Positions 40,421 through 49,620 of a stretch of DNA of 64,000 bases are shown piece by piece. A program made the position numbers and the translations under genes. Origin of the DNA: Variovorax paradoxus (GTDB lineage Bacteria > Pseudomonadota > Gammaproteobacteria > Burkholderiales > Burkholderiaceae_C); the NCBI RefSeq assembly GCF_902712855.1, contig NZ_LR743507.1, forward strand, positions 2,776,001 through 2,840,000, given 5' to 3'. Each line of letters opens with the position of its first letter. Positions within the stretch are counted from its first letter, which is position 1. The notes below the pieces were generated by a model. It was not told where the DNA came from, ran no database searches, and worked only from the letters and a program-made list of their open reading frames with translations.

Positions 40421-40451
40421 ACGAGCGGTCTCCGGGAAGTCCGCTCGTTTT
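40421..40451 (+). terminator. Likely rho-independent terminator
   Basis: ACGAGCGG pairs with CCGCTCGT (8 bp, 12-base loop) and is followed by TTT after the last T of the stem. It would isolate the catabolic cluster from upstream transcription. Confidence 0.65.
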
Positions 40452-40476
40452 CAGCGCGTTACCACTTCGCGAAGTC

Positions 40477-40497
40477 GACTAGGGTTTCTACCTAGTC
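40477..40497. promoter_or_regulatory. 21-base inverted repeat in the cluster promoter region
   Basis: GACTAGG and CCTAGTC flank a 7-base spacer (GTTTCTA). It lies about 90 bases upstream of the first Bug gene of the catabolic cluster and could be an operator or the base of an RNA hairpin; its protein partner is unknown. Confidence 0.5.
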
Positions 40498-40548
40498 ACG
40501 AAGTTGTCTTCGTCGGTATTCTTCGTTTCGTTCCATTAATAAATCGAT

Positions 40549-40564
40549 GTTTCATTAGAGAAAC
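40549..40564. promoter_or_regulatory. Candidate IclR-type operator
   Basis: GTTTCATTAGAGAAAC is a perfect inverted repeat (GTTTC-N6-GAAAC) in an AT-rich patch 22 bases before the first gene of the cluster. IclR-family regulators often bind short palindromes of this size, and an IclR gene lies within the cluster, but binding is inferred. Confidence 0.5.
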
Positions 40565-40585
40565 AAACAGCGACCCACGGAAACG

Positions 40586-41569
40586 ATGCAACACACACGC
40601 CGCCATGCCATCGCCGCTGCCATGTCCCTGGCCGCCGCTTGCGCCTCCGGACTCGCCTGGGCAGACAGCTACCCGAGCAAGCCGATCACGCTGGTCGTCG
40701 CCTATCCGGCCGGTGGCGACACCGATGCGCTGGCACGGCTCTTCGCTGAAAAGCTGGCCACGCGACTCGGCCAGCCCGTGGTGGTCGACAACCGGCCCGG
40801 TGCCAGCGGCATCATCGGAAGCGCATACGTGTCGAAGGCAGCGCCCGATGGCTACACGCTGCTGCTCGCGCCCAGCACCTTCTCGATCGCGCAACTGGTG
40901 CTCAAGACCAACGGTTCGTCGGGCTACGACGTGCTCAATGGCTTCACGCCCATCGTGCAGACCGGCAGCCAGCCGCTGTTCCTCGTGGCCGGCGGAGGCA
41001 GCGGCCTCGCCAGCGTGAAGGACGTCGTGGCAGCGGCCAAGGGCGGCAAGACATTGAGCTACGCGAGCCCGGGCAGCGGATCGCCGATGCACATCCTCGG
41101 CGAGATGTTTGCCCGCGCCTCGGGTGCGAGCCTGGCGCATGTGCCGTACAAGGGCGTCGCACCGGCCGTCAACGACGTGCTGGGTGGCCATGTGCCGGTG
41201 ACCTTCATCACACTTGGCCCCGTCGCGCCGTACTTCGCCAATGGCAAGCTGCGTCCGCTGGCCGTGGCCTCCGCCCAGCGCTCGCCGCTCGCGCCCGACG
41301 TGCCGACGCTCGCCGAGTTGGGCTTCAAGGACGTCGAGGTCACCGCATGGAACGGCCTCTGGGGCCCGCGCAACCTGCCGGCCGAGACCGTGAAGACGCT
41401 CAACGGCCACTTCAACGAAATCCTCCGGATGCCTGACATCGGCGCGCGCATGGCGGTGCTCGGCACCACGCCCGTGGGCGGCGAAGCCGCCGTGCTCGGC
41501 AAGACCAACGCCGCCGACTACACGCGCTTCGGCAAGGTCATCAAGGAGCTCGGCATCCAGGCCGACTGA
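40586..41569 (+). CDS. Bug-family (TctC-like) substrate-binding protein, 327 aa
   Basis: A Sec signal (residues 1-26, ending AWA) precedes the two-domain Bug fold, with the typical ITLVVAYPAGGDTDALAR and VVVDNRPGASGIIGS segments. Bug receptors bind small carboxylates or aromatic acids. No TctA/TctB permease genes are nearby, so uptake may go through the cluster's MFS, or the receptor may feed a transporter elsewhere. It is the first gene of the catabolic cluster. Confidence 0.9.
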   Translation: MQHTRRHAIAAAMSLAAACASGLAWADSYPSKPITLVVAYPAGGDTDALARLFAEKLATRLGQPVVVDNRPGASGIIGSAYVSKAAPDGYTLLLAPSTFSIAQLVLKTNGSSGYDVLNGFTPIVQTGSQPLFLVAGGGSGLASVKDVVAAAKGGKTLSYASPGSGSPMHILGEMFARASGASLAHVPYKGVAPAVNDVLGGHVPVTFITLGPVAPYFANGKLRPLAVASAQRSPLAPDVPTLAELGFKDVEVTAWNGLWGPRNLPAETVKTLNGHFNEILRMPDIGARMAVLGTTPVGGEAAVLGKTNAADYTRFGKVIKELGIQAD

Positions 41570-41589
41570 TCCGAACGCCACACATTCCC

Positions 41590-42405
41590 ATGACCGAACT
41601 CAAAGCCATGCCCGATCCGTCCAGCCTGCAGGCGCTGCTCGCCGAACTGCCCGCCAACCTGCTGGCCGGCCGGCGCGTCCTGGTCACCGGCGGCGCGCGC
41701 GGCCTCGGGCTGGCGTTTGCGCAGTGCATTGCCGCAGCAGGTGCCCGCGTGGTGCTGGCCGACATCCTCGGCGATCTCGCGCACGGCGAGGCACAGGCGC
41801 TGCGCGACGCAGGCCACACCGCGCACGCGCTGCCGGTCGACCTGTCGAATCCCGAGGCCATCGCGAGCTGTGCCGACGAAGCCATCCGGCTGCTCGGCGG
41901 ACTGGACGGACTGGTGAACAACGCCGCCATCACCAACTCGGGCGGCCGCGATGCGCACCAGCTCGAGATCGACATGTGGGACCGCGTGATGAACGTCAAC
42001 GTGCGCGGAAGCTGGCTCATGGGCCGGGCCTGCCGCGGCGCACTGGCCGCCAGCGGGCGCGGTGCCGTCGTCAACCTCGCGTCCGACACCGCGCTGTGGG
42101 GCGCGCCCAACCTGCTGGCCTACGCGTCGAGCAAGGGTGCCGTCATCTCCATGACGCGTTCGCTGGCGCGCGAATGGGGCGGCGACAACATCACCGTCAA
42201 TGCCGTGGCACCCGGTCTCACGCTGGTCGAGGCTACCGAATACGTGCCGATGGCGCGCCACCAGAAATACCTCGAAGGCCGTGCCATTCCGCGCGAGCAG
42301 CAGGCGGCCGACGTCTGCGGCGCGACCCTGTTCCTGCTGTCCGGCCTGTCGCGCTTCGTGACCGGCCAGTTGCTGGCCGTCAACGGCGGCTTCGCGATGC
42401 ACTGA
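41590..42405 (+). CDS. SDR family NAD(P)-dependent oxidoreductase, 271 aa
   Basis: The cofactor motif is TGGARGLG near residue 33. The catalytic set is intact: Ser in VVNLASDTALW, Tyr and Lys in YASSKG. Length fits classical SDRs. In this cluster it would suit oxidation of a dihydrodiol or alcohol intermediate formed by the Rieske oxygenase. It starts 20 bases after the Bug gene. Confidence 0.88.
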   Translation: MTELKAMPDPSSLQALLAELPANLLAGRRVLVTGGARGLGLAFAQCIAAAGARVVLADILGDLAHGEAQALRDAGHTAHALPVDLSNPEAIASCADEAIRLLGGLDGLVNNAAITNSGGRDAHQLEIDMWDRVMNVNVRGSWLMGRACRGALAASGRGAVVNLASDTALWGAPNLLAYASSKGAVISMTRSLAREWGGDNITVNAVAPGLTLVEATEYVPMARHQKYLEGRAIPREQQAADVCGATLFLLSGLSRFVTGQLLAVNGGFAMH

Positions 42406-42444
42406 CCAACGAGCGACCCAACTTTCCGACCAAGGAGTTTCCCG

Positions 42445-42993
42445 ATGAGCGATCTGTCCGAACAACAAAACATCAACGCTGCGCCCGCCACCACGCTGGC
42501 GCAGCCCGAAGGCTCGAGCCTCGCGGAATGGATGAACAGCCGCATCGCGCGCTACGAGACCCGCAAGTACGACTGGGACGCGCTGAAGTTCCAGGCCGAC
42601 TTCGATCCCAAGTTCCGCCGCGCGCAGATGCGCTACGTGGGCACGGGCGGCACCGGCGTCGCCAAGGACGTCAACACGGTTCCTGCCGAGCACTTCACCT
42701 TCTCCACCATGGTGATTCCCGCCGGGCATGAAGGCCCGCCTCACCTCCACACCGATGTGGAAGAAGTGTTCTTCCTGATCCGCGGCAAGCTCAAGGTGGT
42801 GATCGAGAAGGACGGCGAGCGCTTCGAGACCATCATGACCGACCGCGACCTGATCTCGGTGCCGCCCGGCGTGTACCGCGAGGAGATCAACATCGGCGAC
42901 GAAGATGCGCTGATGTGCGTGATGCTGGGCGCGAAGAAGCCCGTGACGCCGACGTACCCCGCCGATCATCCGTTGGCGAAGATCAAGCGCTGA
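42445..42993 (+). CDS. Cupin domain protein, 182 aa
   Basis: A single cupin barrel with the metal motif GPPHLHTDVEEVFFLIRGKLKV (His-x-His then Glu) and a second block PPGVYREEINIG. Cupins of this size include ring-cleaving dioxygenases and small-molecule binders. An AAGGAG-like site precedes the ATG. In the cluster it may act on a ring-fission intermediate; the reaction is unknown. Confidence 0.85.
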   Translation: MSDLSEQQNINAAPATTLAQPEGSSLAEWMNSRIARYETRKYDWDALKFQADFDPKFRRAQMRYVGTGGTGVAKDVNTVPAEHFTFSTMVIPAGHEGPPHLHTDVEEVFFLIRGKLKVVIEKDGERFETIMTDRDLISVPPGVYREEINIGDEDALMCVMLGAKKPVTPTYPADHPLAKIKR

Positions 42994-43001
42994 GCCCGGC
43001 G

Positions 43002-43862
43002 ATGAGCAACATCGACGCTTCCGACGCCCTGTCGCTGCCGGCCTCCGAGCTGGCGCGGCTCGACGCCCGCTTTCCGGCCCGCGATGTGGCCGTGGGCGGC
43101 GGTGCCGTGGTGTCGGTGCGCGAGTGCGGGAAGGGTCCGGTCGTCGTGTGCCTGCACGGCATCGGCTCGGGTGCGGCCTCGTGGATCGATACCGCGGCGC
43201 TGCTCGCATCGCAGGCGCGCTTCATCGCATGGGATGCACCGGGCTACGGCAGTTCGACGCCGCTCGACGCCGCAGCGCCCAAGGCCCTCGACTACGCGGC
43301 ACGGCTGGGCGCCTTGCTCGATGCGCTGGACATCGATTCGTGCGTGCTCGCAGGCCACTCGCTCGGTGCAATCACCGCCGCGGCGGCTGCGCGCACCGAC
43401 AAGCGCATTCGCCGGCTCGTGCTCGTGAGCCCGGCCATCGGCTACGGCGCGGCCGACCGCGCCGAGGCGCGCGCCAGGGTCCGCACCGAGCGCCTGGCCA
43501 CGCTCGACGAGCTCGGCATCGCCGGCATGGCCGCGAAACGCGCGGGCCGGCTGGTGTCCGACAAGGCCAGCGACCACGCGCGCCAGTGGGTGCGCTGGAA
43601 CATGGCGCGCCTGAACGAGCGCGGCTACCGCCAGGCCGTCGAGCTGCTGTGCAACGCCGACCTGCTGGCCGACCTGCCGCTGACCATGCCGGTGCGCGTG
43701 GCCTGCGGCGCGCTCGATGTGGTGACGCCGCCGGCCTCGTGCGCCGAGGTGGCGAGCCGGTGTGGCGTGCCGCTCGAATTGCTGGACGATGCGGGGCACG
43801 CCGGCTATGTGGAGCAACCGCAGGCCGTCGCCACGCTGCTGCGCGAATCGCTCGCCGGCTGA
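43002..43862 (+). CDS. Alpha/beta hydrolase, 286 aa
   Basis: The oxyanion segment VVVCLHGIGSGAASW, nucleophile elbow LAGHSLGA (Ser), and a C-terminal GHAGYVEQP His region give the classical triad. The size and cluster context fit meta-cleavage product hydrolases (BphD/TodF-type), which split the C-C bond of ring-fission products; that role is inferred. It starts 8 bases after the cupin stop. Confidence 0.85.
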   Translation: MSNIDASDALSLPASELARLDARFPARDVAVGGGAVVSVRECGKGPVVVCLHGIGSGAASWIDTAALLASQARFIAWDAPGYGSSTPLDAAAPKALDYAARLGALLDALDIDSCVLAGHSLGAITAAAAARTDKRIRRLVLVSPAIGYGAADRAEARARVRTERLATLDELGIAGMAAKRAGRLVSDKASDHARQWVRWNMARLNERGYRQAVELLCNADLLADLPLTMPVRVACGALDVVTPPASCAEVASRCGVPLELLDDAGHAGYVEQPQAVATLLRESLAG

Positions 43863-43900
43863 CACGCAACGAACACAAGACATCCAAGGAAACAACAGGC

Positions 43901-44737
43901 ATGGCCAACAACGACAACGAAGTGATGGAAGAGGGCGCCGACCGCTACAACGTGCCCGCGCTGGAGCGCGGGCTGCGCGTGCTGTGCGAGTTCAGCCGCG
44001 AGAACCGCACGCTCTCCGCGCCCGAGCTGGCGCGCCGCTTCGACCTGCCGCGTTCCACCGTCTTCCGCCTGCTCACCACGCTGGAGAACATGGGCTTCCT
44101 CGAGCGCGCGGAAGGCGGGCGCGACTACCGCCTGGGCCTGGCTGTGCTGCGCCTGGGCTTCGAGTACCTCGCGTCGCTGGAGCTCACGCAGCTGGGCACG
44201 CCGCTGCTCAACCGCCTGTGCGACGAGTTGCGCACGCCATGCAACCTCGTGGTGCGCGACGGGCGCTCCATCGTGTACGTGGCCAAGGTGGCGCCGCCCA
44301 CGCCGTTCGCCAGTTCGGTCACCGTGGGCACGCGGCTGCCGGCCCACGCCACGGTGCTCGGGCGCATCCTGCTCGAGGACCTCACGCTGCCGCAGCTGCG
44401 CGCGCTCTACCCCGAGGAGAAGCTCGAGACCTTCTCGCCGAGCACGCCGAAGACCGTGAACGAACTCTTCGACATGGTGCAGGCCGACCGCCAGCGCGGC
44501 TATGTGCTGGGCGAGGGCTTCTTCGAGTCGAACATCTCGAGCATCGCCGCGCCGGTGCGCGACCACAGCGGCCACATCGTGGCGGCGCTGGGCGCCACCG
44601 TCACCGCCGGCCACATCGAGGAGAGCCGCATGGACGAGATGGTGCAGCGCGTGCGTGGTACCGCCGACGAAATCTCGGGATTGCTCAATTACTCGCCGTC
44701 GCGCGCCGCCAAGGTGGTGCCGCTTCGCAGCGCCTGA
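43901..44737 (+). CDS. IclR family transcriptional regulator, 278 aa
   Basis: An N-terminal winged helix (VPALERGLRVLCEF, LPRSTVFRLLTTLENMGF) and a C-terminal effector domain (GFFESNISSIAAPVRDHSG) are complete. An AAGGA site precedes ATG 43901. Placed inside the aromatic cluster, it is the likely local regulator, acting as activator or repressor with the pathway substrate as ligand. Confidence 0.92.
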   Translation: MANNDNEVMEEGADRYNVPALERGLRVLCEFSRENRTLSAPELARRFDLPRSTVFRLLTTLENMGFLERAEGGRDYRLGLAVLRLGFEYLASLELTQLGTPLLNRLCDELRTPCNLVVRDGRSIVYVAKVAPPTPFASSVTVGTRLPAHATVLGRILLEDLTLPQLRALYPEEKLETFSPSTPKTVNELFDMVQADRQRGYVLGEGFFESNISSIAAPVRDHSGHIVAALGATVTAGHIEESRMDEMVQRVRGTADEISGLLNYSPSRAAKVVPLRSA

Positions 44738-44751
44738 CACACCTGCGCCCC

Positions 44752-45591
44752 ATGACGAAAGCTTTCTCTTCCCCTGCGTTCTTCTCCGCCGACGCGCTGG
44801 CGGGCCGCGTGGCCGTGGTCACTGGCGGCTCGTCGGGCATCGGTCTCGCCACCGTCGAACTGCTGCTGGGCTGCGGCGCCTCGGTGGCGCTGTGCGGGCG
44901 CAATGCCGAGCGGCTCGATGCGGCCGTTGCCGGCCTGCGCAAGCAGCACCCCGGCGCCAGGCTCTTCTCGCAGCCTTGCGACGTGCTCGACGCCGGCGCC
45001 GTGCGCGCCTTCGCTGCCGCCAGCGAAGCGGCGCTCGGCCCGGCTTCCATGCTCGTCAACAATGCAGGGCAGGGCCGTGTCTCGACCTTCGCCGACACCG
45101 ACGATGCGGCCTGGACCGAAGAGCTCAATCTGAAGTTCTTCTCGGTGATCAATCCGACGCGTGCCTTCCTGCCGCAGCTGGCAACACAGCGCGCGGCCCT
45201 GGGCGATGCATCGATCGTCTGCGCGAATTCGCTGCTGGCGCGCCAGCCCGAGCCGCACATGGTCGCGACCTCGGCCGCGCGCGCCGGCCTGCTGAATCTG
45301 GTGCGCTCCATGGCCACCGAGTTCGCGCCGCAGGGCGTTCGCGTCAACGGCATCCTGATCGGCCTGGTCGAGTCGGGCCAGTGGCGCCGCCGCTTCGAGG
45401 CACGCGAGGACAAGTCACTCGGCTGGGCTGCCTGGAGCGGCCAGCTCGCGAAGAACAAACACATTCCGCTGGGTCGCCTGGGGCTTCCGACAGAAGCCGC
45501 ACGCGCGATCCTTTTCCTTGCTTCGCCCCTCGCGTCGTACACGACGGGCAGCCACATCGACATCTCCGGAGGCCTGTCACGTCATGCATAA
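44752..45591 (+). CDS. Divergent SDR family protein without YxxxK, 279 aa
   Basis: The cofactor-binding end is typical: VTGGSSGIGLA and LVNNAGQG. The catalytic Ser is present (CANSL, Ser160), but the expected YxxxK is replaced by T173-SAA-R177 (ATSAARAG). Without Tyr/Lys, ordinary SDR catalysis is unlikely; it may act as a non-redox partner or use other chemistry. Its last 8 bases overlap the TPP enzyme start. Confidence 0.85.
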   Translation: MTKAFSSPAFFSADALAGRVAVVTGGSSGIGLATVELLLGCGASVALCGRNAERLDAAVAGLRKQHPGARLFSQPCDVLDAGAVRAFAAASEAALGPASMLVNNAGQGRVSTFADTDDAAWTEELNLKFFSVINPTRAFLPQLATQRAALGDASIVCANSLLARQPEPHMVATSAARAGLLNLVRSMATEFAPQGVRVNGILIGLVESGQWRRRFEAREDKSLGWAAWSGQLAKNKHIPLGRLGLPTEAARAILFLASPLASYTTGSHIDISGGLSRHA

Positions 45592-47281
45592 CCCCAACAA
45601 CACCGTCACCGTCGGCGCGGTCGTCGCTGCCTTCCTCGAGCAGTGCGGCGTCAAGGCAGCCTTCGGCGTGATCTCGATCCACAACATGCCGATCCTCGAT
45701 GCTTTCGCTCAGCGCGGCACGGTGCGGTTCATCTCGGCGCGCGGCGAGGCCGGCGCGGGCAACATGGCCGACGCCTATGCACGCTCCACCGCCAGCCTGG
45801 GCGTGTGCATCACCAGCACCGGCCCGGCGGCCGGCAACATCGCGGGGAGCATGGTGGAGGCGCTCACGGCCGGCGCGCCGCTGCTGCACATCACCGGGCA
45901 GATCGAGACGCCATACCTCGACAAGGGCATGTCGTACATCCACGAGGCGCCCGACCAGCTCACCATGCTCAAGGCCGTGTCGAAGGCCGCGCTGCGCGTG
46001 CGCAGCGTCGAGACCGCACTCGGCACGCTCAAGCGCGCGGTGCAGCTTGCGCTGACGGCGCCGACCGGGCCGGTGAGCGTGGAGATCCCGATCGACATCC
46101 AGTCGGCGCTCACCACGATGCCGGCCGACCTCTCGCCGCTGCCCATCGAGCGCCCCGTGCCCTCGGCTGCCGGTCTCGATGCGCTGGCCGCGCGCCTCGC
46201 GTCAGCCAAGCGCCCGCTGCTGTGGGTCGGCGGCGGTGCGCGCCACGCCCGCGCCGCGATCCAGCGCCTGCAGAAGCTGGGCTTCGGCGTGGTCACCACC
46301 ACGCAGGGCCGCGGCACCGTGCCCGAGGACGATGCCGGCTCGCTCGGCGCCTACAACATCCAGAAGCCGGTCGAGGCCTTCTACCAAACCTGCGATGCGA
46401 TGCTCGTGGTCGGCTCGCGCCTGCGCGGCAACGAAACGCTCAAGTACGAACTGAAGCTGCCGCGCCCGCTGTACCGCATCGACGCCGATGCCGCCGCCGA
46501 AGGCCGCTGCTATGCCTCCGAGGCCTTTGTCTGCGGCGACTCGGCGCTGGCCCTCGAAGGCCTGGCCGATCGCCTCGAAGCCGCCGGCTACAAGGCCGAT
46601 GCGCAACTGCTGGCCGACCTGCGCGCCGCGCACGACCAGGCAGTGGCCACGCTGCGCGACGGCCTCGGCCCGTACGCCGAACTCGTGCGCCAGCTCCAGT
46701 CGGCGGCGGGTCGCAAGTTCAACTGGGTGCGCGACGTCACCGTTTCCAACAGCACCTGGGGCAACCGCGAGCTGCGCATCTTCGAGCCCAGCGCCGGCGT
46801 GCACGCCACGGGCGGCGGCATCGGTCAGGGCATGCCGATGGCCATCGGGGCGGCCATCGGCGCTGCGGTGACGGGCTCGGGTCGCAAGACCTTCTGCTTG
46901 GCCGGCGACGGCGGCTTCATCCTGAACCTGGGCGAGCTCGCCTGCATGGTGCAGGAGAAGGCGCCGATGGTGATCGTGCTCATGAACGACAAGAGCTACG
47001 GCGTCATCAAGAACATCCAGGACGCGCAGTACGGCGGCCGCCAGTGCTATGCCGAGCTGCACACGCCCGACTACGACCTGCTGTGCAAGTCGATCGCGCT
47101 GCCGCACGCCCGCGTGCAGAACCTGGCCGACCTGCCGGAGCGCCTCGGCGAGGCGCTGGCCGCCGAAGGGCCGTTCCTGCTGGAGATCGACATGCTGTCG
47201 ATCGGCAGCTTCAAGACCACCTTTGCCGGCCCGCCGACCAACACGGTCACGCAGATCCCGGCGCTTGGCGCGGCCAGTTAA
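45584..47281 (+). CDS. Thiamine diphosphate-dependent enzyme (acetolactate synthase-like), 565 aa
   Basis: Three-domain ThDP fold: N-terminal PYR domain with the catalytic Glu in SARGEAGAGNMADAYAR, a central domain, and the PP domain with GDGGFILNLGELACMVQE...MND (the GDG-x-N signature). Such enzymes make or break C-C bonds beside carbonyls, for example benzoylformate decarboxylase or acetolactate synthase. In this cluster a decarboxylase or carboligase step on a 2-keto acid is plausible. Translation is coupled to the SDR gene. Confidence 0.88.
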   Translation: MHNPNNTVTVGAVVAAFLEQCGVKAAFGVISIHNMPILDAFAQRGTVRFISARGEAGAGNMADAYARSTASLGVCITSTGPAAGNIAGSMVEALTAGAPLLHITGQIETPYLDKGMSYIHEAPDQLTMLKAVSKAALRVRSVETALGTLKRAVQLALTAPTGPVSVEIPIDIQSALTTMPADLSPLPIERPVPSAAGLDALAARLASAKRPLLWVGGGARHARAAIQRLQKLGFGVVTTTQGRGTVPEDDAGSLGAYNIQKPVEAFYQTCDAMLVVGSRLRGNETLKYELKLPRPLYRIDADAAAEGRCYASEAFVCGDSALALEGLADRLEAAGYKADAQLLADLRAAHDQAVATLRDGLGPYAELVRQLQSAAGRKFNWVRDVTVSNSTWGNRELRIFEPSAGVHATGGGIGQGMPMAIGAAIGAAVTGSGRKTFCLAGDGGFILNLGELACMVQEKAPMVIVLMNDKSYGVIKNIQDAQYGGRQCYAELHTPDYDLLCKSIALPHARVQNLADLPERLGEALAAEGPFLLEIDMLSIGSFKTTFAGPPTNTVTQIPALGAAS

Positions 47282-47299
47282 GTGAGCGGAGCCCGTTCC

Positions 47300-48109
47300 A
47301 TGACCGCACCCACGCGCATCGCACTCGTCGGCTGCGGAGCCATCGGCACCTCCGTGCTCGAACTGCTCCGCGGCGATGCCGCCCTGAAGGTGGTGGCCGT
47401 CGTCGTGCCCGCGGACGGCATTGCCGCCGCACGGCCGATCGCACAGAGGTTGGCGCCCGATGCGCAGCCCGGCACTGCCGTGCCCGCCGAAGGCATCGAC
47501 CTCGTGGTCGAGACCGCCGGCCATGCTGCCATCGAGCAGCACGTGTTGCCGGCACTGGCGCGCGGCACACCCTGCGTGGTCGCCTCGGTTGGTGCGCTGT
47601 CTGCGCCCGGCTTCGCGGAAAAGCTCGAGGCCGCTGCGGTGGCCGGCGGCACGCAGGTGCAGCTGATCCCGGGCGCTATCGGTGCCATCGACGCGCTCGC
47701 CGCGGCCCGCATCGGCGGCCTCGACAGCGTGCGCTACACCGGCCGCAAGCCGCCGCATGCCTGGAAAGGCACGCCGGCGGAGCAGGGCCGCGACCTCGAC
47801 GCGCTGTCGAGCGAAACCGTGATCTTCGAAGGCAGCGCTCGCGAAGCGGCACTGCTGTACCCGAAGAACGCCAACGTCGCGGCCACCGTGTCGCTCGCCG
47901 GACTCGGGCTCGACCGCACGCTGGTGCGCCTCATTGCCGACCCCGCCACCGCCGAGAACGTGCACACCGTCGAAGCCGACGGCGCGTTCGGCAGCTTCGA
48001 GCTGACCATGCGCAACAAGCCGCTCGCGGCCAATCCCAAGACCTCCGCGCTGACCGTGTACAGCGCCGTGCGTGCGCTGCGCAACCGCGTGGCCGCGCTG
48101 GCAATCTGA
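47300..48109 (+). CDS. Aspartate dehydrogenase-like protein, 269 aa
   Basis: Rossmann motif ALVGCGAIGTS at the N-terminus, then LIPGAIGAIDALAAARIGGL and NVAATVSLAGLGLD, which match the aspartate dehydrogenase (NadX/DUF108) family. True members reversibly deaminate L-aspartate. I chose ATG 47300 over GTG 47282 because GGAG lies nine bases before it. Its presence in an aromatic cluster suggests a nitrogen-containing intermediate or a redox variant. Confidence 0.85.
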   Translation: MTAPTRIALVGCGAIGTSVLELLRGDAALKVVAVVVPADGIAAARPIAQRLAPDAQPGTAVPAEGIDLVVETAGHAAIEQHVLPALARGTPCVVASVGALSAPGFAEKLEAAAVAGGTQVQLIPGAIGAIDALAAARIGGLDSVRYTGRKPPHAWKGTPAEQGRDLDALSSETVIFEGSAREAALLYPKNANVAATVSLAGLGLDRTLVRLIADPATAENVHTVEADGAFGSFELTMRNKPLAANPKTSALTVYSAVRALRNRVAALAI

Positions 48110-48138
48110 ACAGTCGAGCCCGACCCTAGAGCCACCCC

Positions 48139-49617
48139 ATGATTTCCTCCAAACTCCTTCCGATCTGCATTGCCGGCGAATGGCGCCTGGGCGGCGGCGA
48201 CGTCTACGAAAGCCTGTACCCGGCCACCGGCGAGCCCATCGCGCGCCTGCGGGCCGCGAGCCTGGCCGACGTCGAGGAAGCCATTGCCGGCGCCGACCGC
48301 GCATTCCGCACCAGCGGCTGGGCGCAGCGCCTGCCGCATGAGCGCGCGGCCGTGCTGCACCGCGTGGCGCAACTGATCCGCGAAGAGGCCGAGCCGCTCG
48401 CGCAGAAGCAGCGGCTGGACAACGGCAAGCCCATCAGCGAAACCCGCAACCTCGTGGCCAGCGCCGCGGGCACCTTCCAGTTCTTCGCAGCCGCGCTCGA
48501 GACGCTCGAGGAAACCATCACACCGTCGCGCGGCGCCTTCGTGACGATGAGCGTGCACGAGCCCATGGGCGTGGTCGCGGCCATCACGCCATGGAATTCG
48601 CCGATCGCCAGCGAGGCGCAGAAGCTGGCGCCCGCGCTCGCCGCGGGCAACGCGGTGGTCGTCAAGCCCGCCGAAGTCACGCCGCTGATGGCGCTGGAGC
48701 TGGCCCGCATCTGCGAGCTGGCCGGCGTGCCCAGGGGCATCGTGAGCGTGCTGCCGGGCAGGGGCTCGGTGATCGGCGACGCCATCACCAAGCACCCGCT
48801 GGTCAAGCGCGTGTCGTTCACCGGCGGCACCACCACCGGCAGGCACATCGCCCACATCGCGGCCGACAAGATGATGCCGGTGTCGCTGGAGCTCGGAGGC
48901 AAGTCGCCCACGATGGTGCTGGACGACGCCGACCTCGACCACGCGGTGAACGGCGTGCTGTACGGCATCTTCAGCTCGTCGGGCGAATCGTGCATCGCAG
49001 GTTCGCGGCTGTTCGTCGCGCGCGGCATCTACGACGAGTTCCTCACGCGGCTGGCCGAAGGCGCCAATGCGTTGCGCGTGGGCGACCCCGCTTCGGAGCG
49101 CACGCAGATGGGCCCGCTCATCACGGCGAAGCACCGCGAAGGCATCGAGCGCTACGTGGACCTCGGCGTGTCCGAGGGCGGCCGCATCCGCACCGGCGGC
49201 GTGCGCCCGCATGGCGTCGGCTACGACAACGGCTATTTCTACAAGCCGACCATCATCGAAGGCCTGAGCAACGGCGCGCGCACCACGCAGGAAGAAATCT
49301 TCGGCCCGGTGCTGGTCGCGATGCCCTTCGACAACGAGGAAGAGCTGATCGCCCAGGCCAACGACAGCGTCTACGCGCTGGCTGCCGGCGTGTGGAGCCG
49401 CGACTTCAAGCGCGCCTGGAAGCTGGGCCGTGCGGTGCAGGCCGGCACGGTCTGGGTGAATACCTACAAGCAGTTCTCCGTGTCCACGCCCTTCGGCGGC
49501 TGGCGCGACAGCGGCCTGGGCCGCGAGAAGGGCCGCGAAGGCATCTTCCAGTACATGGAGCAGAAGAGCATGTACTGGGGCACGAACGAACAACCGCTCC
49601 CGTGGGCAGCACCATGA
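48139..49617 (+). CDS. Aldehyde dehydrogenase, 492 aa
   Basis: All catalytic residues are visible: Asn153 in TPWNSP, Lys176 in VVKPAE, Glu251 in LELGGKSP and Cys285 in SSGESCIAGSR. The sequence resembles 2-hydroxymuconic semialdehyde or 5-carboxymethyl-2-hydroxymuconic semialdehyde dehydrogenases, the oxidative branch after meta ring cleavage. It directly precedes the tandem repeat array. Confidence 0.9.
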   Translation: MISSKLLPICIAGEWRLGGGDVYESLYPATGEPIARLRAASLADVEEAIAGADRAFRTSGWAQRLPHERAAVLHRVAQLIREEAEPLAQKQRLDNGKPISETRNLVASAAGTFQFFAAALETLEETITPSRGAFVTMSVHEPMGVVAAITPWNSPIASEAQKLAPALAAGNAVVVKPAEVTPLMALELARICELAGVPRGIVSVLPGRGSVIGDAITKHPLVKRVSFTGGTTTGRHIAHIAADKMMPVSLELGGKSPTMVLDDADLDHAVNGVLYGIFSSSGESCIAGSRLFVARGIYDEFLTRLAEGANALRVGDPASERTQMGPLITAKHREGIERYVDLGVSEGGRIRTGGVRPHGVGYDNGYFYKPTIIEGLSNGARTTQEEIFGPVLVAMPFDNEEELIAQANDSVYALAAGVWSRDFKRAWKLGRAVQAGTVWVNTYKQFSVSTPFGGWRDSGLGREKGREGIFQYMEQKSMYWGTNEQPLPWAAP

Positions 49618-49620
49618 AAA

